Source: an uncultured Hyphomicrobiaceae bacterium (GTDB taxonomy: Bacteria > Pseudomonadota > Alphaproteobacteria > Rhizobiales > CALHAX01). From it: a DNA stretch of 45,221 bases. This document shows, piece after piece, positions 41,354 to 45,221 of this stretch. The stretch is taken from positions 1 to 45,221 of the forward strand of contig CALHAX010000058.1 in NCBI GenBank assembly GCA_937931785.1, in the 5' to 3' direction. The notes beneath the pieces are model-generated. The model was not told the DNA's origin. It was given only the letters and a program-made list of their open reading frames with translations, and did not search any database. A program made the translations under genes and the position numbers. Position 1 is the first letter of the stretch. Each line of letters begins with the position of its first letter.

Positions 41354-42790
41354 ATGCGACGCAACAGACGGGTCAAAATCCTGGCGACACTCGGGCCGGC
41401 TTCCGCGAACGAAGACATGATCGACAAGCTGTTTCGTGCGGGTGTGGATGTGTTTCGCATCAACATGAGCCACTCAACGCATGACGGGTTGAAGGAAACA
41501 CACGCGATCATTCGTGACGTCGAACGCAAGCACAACCGCCCGATCGGTATCCTCTGCGATCTGCAGGGACCCAAATTGCGGATTGGTGAAATGTCTGGTG
41601 GGCGTGTGTTCCTGCACGAAGGGACAACAATCAGCTTTGATATGGACAAGGCTGCAGGCACAGAGAAACGTATTCCGTTGCCGCACAAGGCCATTTTCGA
41701 TGGTGTCGCAACCGGTGACGCCTTGCTGCTGGACGATGGAAAGTTACGTCTCAAGTGCACCGGAACAGAGGATGGCCGAATAGATACGGTTGTCGAGGTT
41801 GGCGGAGCACTTGCCAGCCGCAAGGGCGTGAGCCTGCCCGATACAATCGTCCCGCTTGGTGCGCTGACAGAAAAGGACCGTGCCGACCTGGAGTGTGCTG
41901 CAGAACTCGGCGTCGACTGGATGGGCCTCTCATTCGTTCAGCGCGCTGACGACGTGGCGGAGGCGCGCAAACTTCTTCGTGGACGTGCCGCGACGATGTC
42001 CAAGATCGAGAAGCCGTCTGCACTTCTCCAACTTGAGGAAATTATTGAGCTTTCTGATTCCATCATGGTGGCGCGTGGTGATCTTGGTGTGGAACTGCCT
42101 GTCGAACGGGTGCCGGGCTTACAGAAGAAGATGACGCGCGCGGCGCGCAATGCCGGCAAGCCGGTGGTCATTGCAACGCAGATGCTGGAGTCGATGATTT
42201 CCTCTCCCGTTCCGACGCGTGCCGAGGTTTCGGATGTTGCAACTGCCGTGTTCGAAGGCGCCGACGCGATCATGCTGTCAGCCGAATCCGCTGTCGGTCA
42301 GTATCCGATCGAAGCGGTGGAGATGATGGACAAGGTGGCATGTGAAGTCGAATCCGATCCGGCCTACGACAAAATCATCCATTCTCATGAAACGGCCCCC
42401 GAGGCGACCGGCGCGGATGCCATTGCTGCCGCTGCGCATAGTGTGTCCGATACACTGAAGCTTGCAGCGATCATTTGCTACACATCCACAGGATCAACCG
42501 GCATGCGGGTAGCCCGTGAGCGACCGCAGCAACCGATTATCACGCTGACGCCAAACCGCGAGACCAGCCGTCGCCTTGCTGCGGTGTGGGGACTGCATTG
42601 TGTTCTGACAGAAGATGCCAGGGACCTCGACAACATGGTCGACAAGGCGTGCAAGATCGCTTTCGAGGAGGGTTTCGCCAAACCCGGCGACCGTGTGATC
42701 GTCACGGCTGGCGTACCGCTTGGAACACCGGGTGCGACCAACATGATACGGGTCGCATTTCTGGCTGAAGACGGCAAAGCGCTGCACTAG
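41354..42790 (+). CDS. pyk: Pyruvate kinase
   Basis: The product has 478 residues. KILATLGPAS, VFRINMSHSTHDG, CDLQGPKLRIG, SKIEKPSALLQLEEII, the catalytic MVARGDLGVEL and VVIATQMLESMI are all present, so the enzyme looks intact. It converts phosphoenolpyruvate and ADP to pyruvate and ATP. ATG 41354 is the first codon of homology. It lies downstream of glycerate kinase and DUF1036 on the same strand, probably in one operon. Confidence 0.96.
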   Translation: MRRNRRVKILATLGPASANEDMIDKLFRAGVDVFRINMSHSTHDGLKETHAIIRDVERKHNRPIGILCDLQGPKLRIGEMSGGRVFLHEGTTISFDMDKAAGTEKRIPLPHKAIFDGVATGDALLLDDGKLRLKCTGTEDGRIDTVVEVGGALASRKGVSLPDTIVPLGALTEKDRADLECAAELGVDWMGLSFVQRADDVAEARKLLRGRAATMSKIEKPSALLQLEEIIELSDSIMVARGDLGVELPVERVPGLQKKMTRAARNAGKPVVIATQMLESMISSPVPTRAEVSDVATAVFEGADAIMLSAESAVGQYPIEAVEMMDKVACEVESDPAYDKIIHSHETAPEATGADAIAAAAHSVSDTLKLAAIICYTSTGSTGMRVARERPQQPIITLTPNRETSRRLAAVWGLHCVLTEDARDLDNMVDKACKIAFEEGFAKPGDRVIVTAGVPLGTPGATNMIRVAFLAEDGKALH

Positions 42791-42922
42791 AATCAGACGC
42801 GCTATTATAGAGCAGCTTCTACGAAGTAGAGGCGCCGGGATGCCGGTGGAGCTACCTGGGTCGTCGCATCATGATTCCATTTGAATCAGATGCGCCATAA
42901 CAGCAACTGACTAGGTTGAGAG

Positions 42923-43615
42923 TCAGATCGCCTGACCTTCAACCTCAACTTCAAGATCCTGGATAGCCTTGTTGATCGTCGGATCGAGAGGGTTAATTTC
43001 CTGGGCCTTGCGGAACGCCTTGAGTGCTGCCTTTTCACGTCCGTACTCACGCAGGATGACAGCAAGGCCGCCGATGGCCTTGTAGTGCCGGGGATCAATA
43101 ATCAACACCTTGCGCAGGTCGCGAAGCGCGGCACGGTAGTTCTTCTGCGAAAAGTGGATGAAGGCCCGGCGGTTCCAGGCTTCTGCGTACTGCGGCTCAA
43201 GACCAACAACAGCGTTCAGCAGGGTAACCGCAATTTGTTCGTCTTTCTTGCCGAGTGCTGCCTGCGCGCGCTTCATGAGGAGATCAACCGTGTCGCTGCC
43301 AGAAAACGACCACATCTTTTCGATGGCTGTCTCGACGAGCTTTGCATAGTCGGGATTGTCGGCTTCGGACAGGCGTTTGTAGAGATCGCCCAGGATACGA
43401 TCGCGATCTTCGACTGTCGCCGGACCGGGTTTGTCATTCTTGGCTTTGGTCGTGTCTGCCTCTGCGGGGGCACCTTCTGGAGTGGTGGCTTCCGGTTTTA
43501 CTGGCAGAGGCGTGGATTGCGTATCGCCGCTGGATTGAGCAAGCGTAGGACGAGATGGCAGCACCACAAAGATGATTGCAGCCAGCACGACGGGAATGAG
43601 GGCACGATGGATCAT
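42923..43615 (-). CDS. Secreted TPR-repeat protein, paralog of the one at 2.2 kb
   Basis: The product has 230 residues. A signal sequence (HRALIPVVLAAIIFVVLPSR) is followed by a Pro/Ala/Thr/Lys-rich linker and three TPRs from about residue 110: EPQYAEAWNRRAFIHFSQKN, then YRAALRDLRKVLIIDPRHYK and GGLAVILREYGREKAALKAF. The start ATG 43615 follows GGGTGG. It is strikingly similar in the AEAWNxRAFIHF repeat to the plus-strand protein at 2182-2727. Function is unknown. It converges on pyruvate kinase. Confidence 0.85.
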   Translation of the reverse strand: MIHRALIPVVLAAIIFVVLPSRPTLAQSSGDTQSTPLPVKPEATTPEGAPAEADTTKAKNDKPGPATVEDRDRILGDLYKRLSEADNPDYAKLVETAIEKMWSFSGSDTVDLLMKRAQAALGKKDEQIAVTLLNAVVGLEPQYAEAWNRRAFIHFSQKNYRAALRDLRKVLIIDPRHYKAIGGLAVILREYGREKAALKAFRKAQEINPLDPTINKAIQDLEVEVEGQAI

Positions 43616-43714
43616 CCACCCACAATGCCTCAAGTCAGGCTGGCGGTCAAAACCGTGTTGTTCACGAATTCGGGCGCAGCAGCAGCGCGATCACCGAGGA
43701 TCGGACAAGCTTAA

Positions 43715-43840
43715 TCAGCCCTGACGTGCCTTGAACCGCGGGTTCGTCTTGTTGATGACGTACAGGCGGCCGCGACGACGGACAACACGGTTGTCGCGAT
43801 GCCGTTTCTGCAGGGATTTCAACGAATTACGAATCTTCAT
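43715..43840 (-). CDS. rpmJ: 50S ribosomal protein L36 (cysteine-free type)
   Basis: The product is a 41-residue basic protein: [40 protein letters not shown]. This is the L36 paralog without the zinc-binding cysteines (YkgO-like) found in alphaproteobacteria. ATG 43840 is set by homology; upstream in-frame codons to 43909 run into the tRNA gene and are rejected. It is a stand-alone gene between the TPR gene and tRNA-Val. Confidence 0.93.
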   Translation of the reverse strand: MKIRNSLKSLQKRHRDNRVVRRRGRLYVINKTNPRFKARQG

Positions 43841-43899
43841 GATACCAATCTCTGCGCGGACGTCCCGCGCTTCTTGTCTGTTTTGACCGTTCCGATAAA

Positions 43900-43974
43900 T
43901 GGTGGGCACGGCTGGGATTGAACCAGCGACCCCTGCAATGTCAATGCAGTGCTCTCCCGCTGAGCTACGCGCCC
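43900..43974 (-). tRNA. tRNA-Val (GAC)
   Basis: A complete cloverleaf reads on the minus strand. The acceptor stem GGGCGCG pairs with the 3' CGTGCCC (one G-U), with discriminator A and an encoded CCA. The anticodon stem CTGCA/TGCAG closes the loop TTGACAT, giving anticodon GAC for valine. The T arm carries the usual GGTTCAATCCC. It lies upstream of the L36 gene in the same orientation. Confidence 0.95.
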
Positions 43975-44021
43975 GGAAACTTGTGACAGCGATCGCAACA
44001 CGCGCGCGCCGAACCGGGCTG

Positions 44022-44050
44022 ATAAATCATGGTTCCCGGCGTGACGTCAA
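44022..44050 (-). promoter_or_regulatory. Possible promoter of tRNA-Val
   Basis: On the minus strand TTGACG (44050-44045) is followed after 17 bases by ATTTAT (44027-44022). The -35 is good and the -10 poor. The expected start would lie about 40 bases upstream of the mature tRNA end. Confidence 0.3.
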
Positions 44051-44118
44051 TAGACGTGGTGCGGTCTTCAGCCTAAATCGGTGCTGGTTACCAAAATAAC
44101 AAGGTTTTGGGCGGAAAT

Positions 44119-44152
44119 GGCGCGGCAACACTCTGTCGATTGCCACCGCGCC
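44119..44152 (-). terminator. Hairpin after the YceI gene
   Basis: GGCGCG and GCAA arms at 44140-44152 (minus strand sense) pair with TTGC and CGCGCC at 44119-44128, with a three-base bulge. No clear U-run follows. It lies 18 bases past the YceI stop. Confidence 0.4.
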
Positions 44153-44170
44153 GTTATGATCTCAGGATGT

Positions 44171-44737
44171 CTACTGACGGATGCCTTCAGCGTGCAATTC
44201 AAGCTTGACCTGTCCGTAGTCCTTCTTGAAGTTGAAATCGGCCATCGAGAATGTAGCTGTTCCCATGAATCCCTGTCTGTGACCGCCCCACGGATCGTCA
44301 CCACCGCCGAGATACTCCGCGTTGATCACGATCGGCTTTGTTACGCCGTTCAACGTGAAGTCCCCCGTGATCTTTGCGGTCTTCTCGCCAGTCACTTCGA
44401 TCCCTGTGCTCTTGAAGGACGCTTTGGGATGTGCGGCCACGTTCAGGAAATCTTCGCTTCTGAGGTGCTTGTCCCGGGCTTCGTGGTTCGAGTTGACGCT
44501 GGTCGTGTCGATCTCGACTGTGACGCTGGACTTCGCCGGATTGTCCTTGTCGAATTCAAACGAGCCGCCGAATTTGTCAAAGCGCCCCGTCAGCCAGGAA
44601 AATCCGAGATGTTTGACGCTGAAATTGATCGAGGCATGCGCGCCCTTGGTGTCAATCGCGTAGGTCTCAGCCTGGGCGTAACCAGATGTTCCAGCGAGCA
44701 GGGCTGCGCCAAAAAGTGCATTGCGAAGAAGTTTCAT
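44171..44737 (-). CDS. YceI-family periplasmic lipid-binding protein
   Basis: The product has 188 residues. A signal peptide (LLRNALFGAALLAGTSGYAQ, cleavage after AQA) is followed by the lipocalin-like YceI domain: AHASINFSVKHLGFSWLTGR, FDKFGGSFEFD, FKSTGIEVTG and the end KLELHAEG. Homologues bind isoprenoid quinones or similar lipids. GGAG precedes ATG 44737. It lies 34 bases downstream of the cytochrome b561 gene; the two are a recurrent pair, which hints at quinone-linked redox work in the envelope. Confidence 0.93.
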   Translation of the reverse strand: MKLLRNALFGAALLAGTSGYAQAETYAIDTKGAHASINFSVKHLGFSWLTGRFDKFGGSFEFDKDNPAKSSVTVEIDTTSVNSNHEARDKHLRSEDFLNVAAHPKASFKSTGIEVTGEKTAKITGDFTLNGVTKPIVINAEYLGGGDDPWGGHRQGFMGTATFSMADFNFKKDYGQVKLELHAEGIRQ

Positions 44738-44771
44738 TTGATAGTCTCCAGTCTGGTTTCAGAGGAAAAGT

Positions 44772-45221
44772 TCAGATCGATGTTTCATCTGTTCCACGCA
44801 TCATGCGTGACAGAGTTTCGTCCTTGTCGACAAAGTGATGCTTCAGGGCCGCCAGAGCATGGAGTGAAGCCAGCCCGATGACGGCATAAGCCAGGTACTC
44901 ATGCACCCAGCCAATTGTGCCTTTGAGGCTTTTGACACCGGGCAACGCAGGGATCTGGACCACACCGAAAATGTCCGTCGGGCGCCCTTCTGCTGTCGCG
45001 TAAAGGTAGCCCGATATCATGAGCGTCAGCAGCAATGCGTACAGTCCGAAATGGGTCATTGATGCCAACGTGTTCTCCATCGCGTTTGTTCCAACATGCT
45101 CCGGTTTTGGATTGATGGCTTTCCAAAACAACCGGCACACCATGAAACCGAGCAGGACGAAACCGATGGAGATATGGAGATCAGGCGCGGGTTGATACCA
45201 GGGGTCATAGTAATCAAGACC
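44772..45221 (-). CDS. Cytochrome b561 (5' end outside the window)
   Basis: The last 149 residues are visible, open to the window edge. LHISIGFVLLGFMVCRLFWK, MTHFGLYALLLTLMISGYLY and VHEYLAYAVIGLASLHALAA with KHHF are the membrane helices and haem-ligand histidines of bacterial cytochrome b561. The protein is a diheme membrane electron carrier between quinol and periplasmic acceptors. The N-terminal helix is missing. It precedes YceI in an apparent operon. Confidence 0.9.
   Translation of the reverse strand, partial: GLDYYDPWYQPAPDLHISIGFVLLGFMVCRLFWKAINPKPEHVGTNAMENTLASMTHFGLYALLLTLMISGYLYATAEGRPTDIFGVVQIPALPGVKSLKGTIGWVHEYLAYAVIGLASLHALAALKHHFVDKDETLSRMMRGTDETSI

Noticed and set aside
42791-42922. 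Hairpin between pyruvate kinase and the TPR gene as terminator
   Set aside because: CTTCTAC/GTAGAGG is short, needs a wobble pair, and lacks a U-run.
43900-43974. tRNA-Val as a possible integration site
   Set aside because: No integrase, direct repeat of the tRNA end or foreign-looking DNA lies next to it.
44081-44881. 266-codon plus-strand open frame opposite YceI
   Set aside because: It covers YceI and the b561 end antisense and has no recognisable protein features.

Overview
The window reads as ordinary chromosome of an alphaproteobacterium, most likely of the Hyphomicrobiales (Rhizobiales). The evidence is a GapR/DUF2312 nucleoid protein, a DUF1244 protein, a 47-residue aa3-type cytochrome oxidase subunit IV, a cysteine-free L36 ribosomal protein, a complete Liv-type ABC transporter operon and the order glycerate kinase - DUF1036 - pyruvate kinase beside N-formylglutamate amidohydrolase. 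Base composition is moderately GC-rich and looks even throughout. No insertion sequence, prophage, integrase or CRISPR array was seen.

Layout. 1-2.8 kb: the tail of an unidentified gene, a malonyl-CoA synthetase, a 26-residue membrane peptide and a small secreted TPR protein. 2.8-11.3 kb is a catabolic neighbourhood: class II aldolase, FAD amino-acid oxidase/dehydrogenase coupled to a HAD hydrolase, EamA exporter, then ferredoxin-type reductase - 'virulence factor' domain protein - MFS carrier - agmatinase-family ureohydrolase, closed by a second HAD hydrolase. 11.6-19.2 kb is one minus-strand operon: acyl-CoA synthetase, LivG, LivH, a VOC-fold protein, LivM, the periplasmic binding protein and LivF. 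This looks like uptake plus CoA activation of a carboxylic acid or similar ligand. A fumarylpyruvate-hydrolase-like gene diverges from it.

19.4-30.2 kb holds single or paired genes: a TPR lipoprotein, MscS channel, diaminopropionate ammonia-lyase, TPR-sulfotransferase fusion, phytanoyl-CoA dioxygenase plus alpha/beta hydrolase, cytochrome oxidase subunit IV, hotdog thioesterase, ABC1/UbiB kinase, and an AbrB-Doc toxin-antitoxin pair with a clear operator. 30.2-37.8 kb holds oligoendopeptidase F, an orphan sigma-54 response regulator, an L,D-transpeptidase with a strong terminator, and a DUF882 peptidoglycan-peptidase-like protein; the last two point to cell-wall remodelling. 37.8-43.6 kb has two opposed groups: N-formylglutamate amidohydrolase - DUF1244 - GapR on the minus strand, and glycerate 2-kinase - DUF1036 - pyruvate kinase on the plus strand. 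The window ends with a TPR protein paralogous to the one at 2.2 kb, L36, tRNA-Val(GAC), a YceI protein and a truncated cytochrome b561.

Assignments come from reading translated sequence against remembered family motifs. Starts were chosen by Shine-Dalgarno match and gene overlap. No database search was run. I found no clearly new biological system. The best leads are the CoA-ligase/Liv/VOC operon, the reductase-to-ureohydrolase cluster, the AbrB-Doc pair and the 26-residue membrane peptide.
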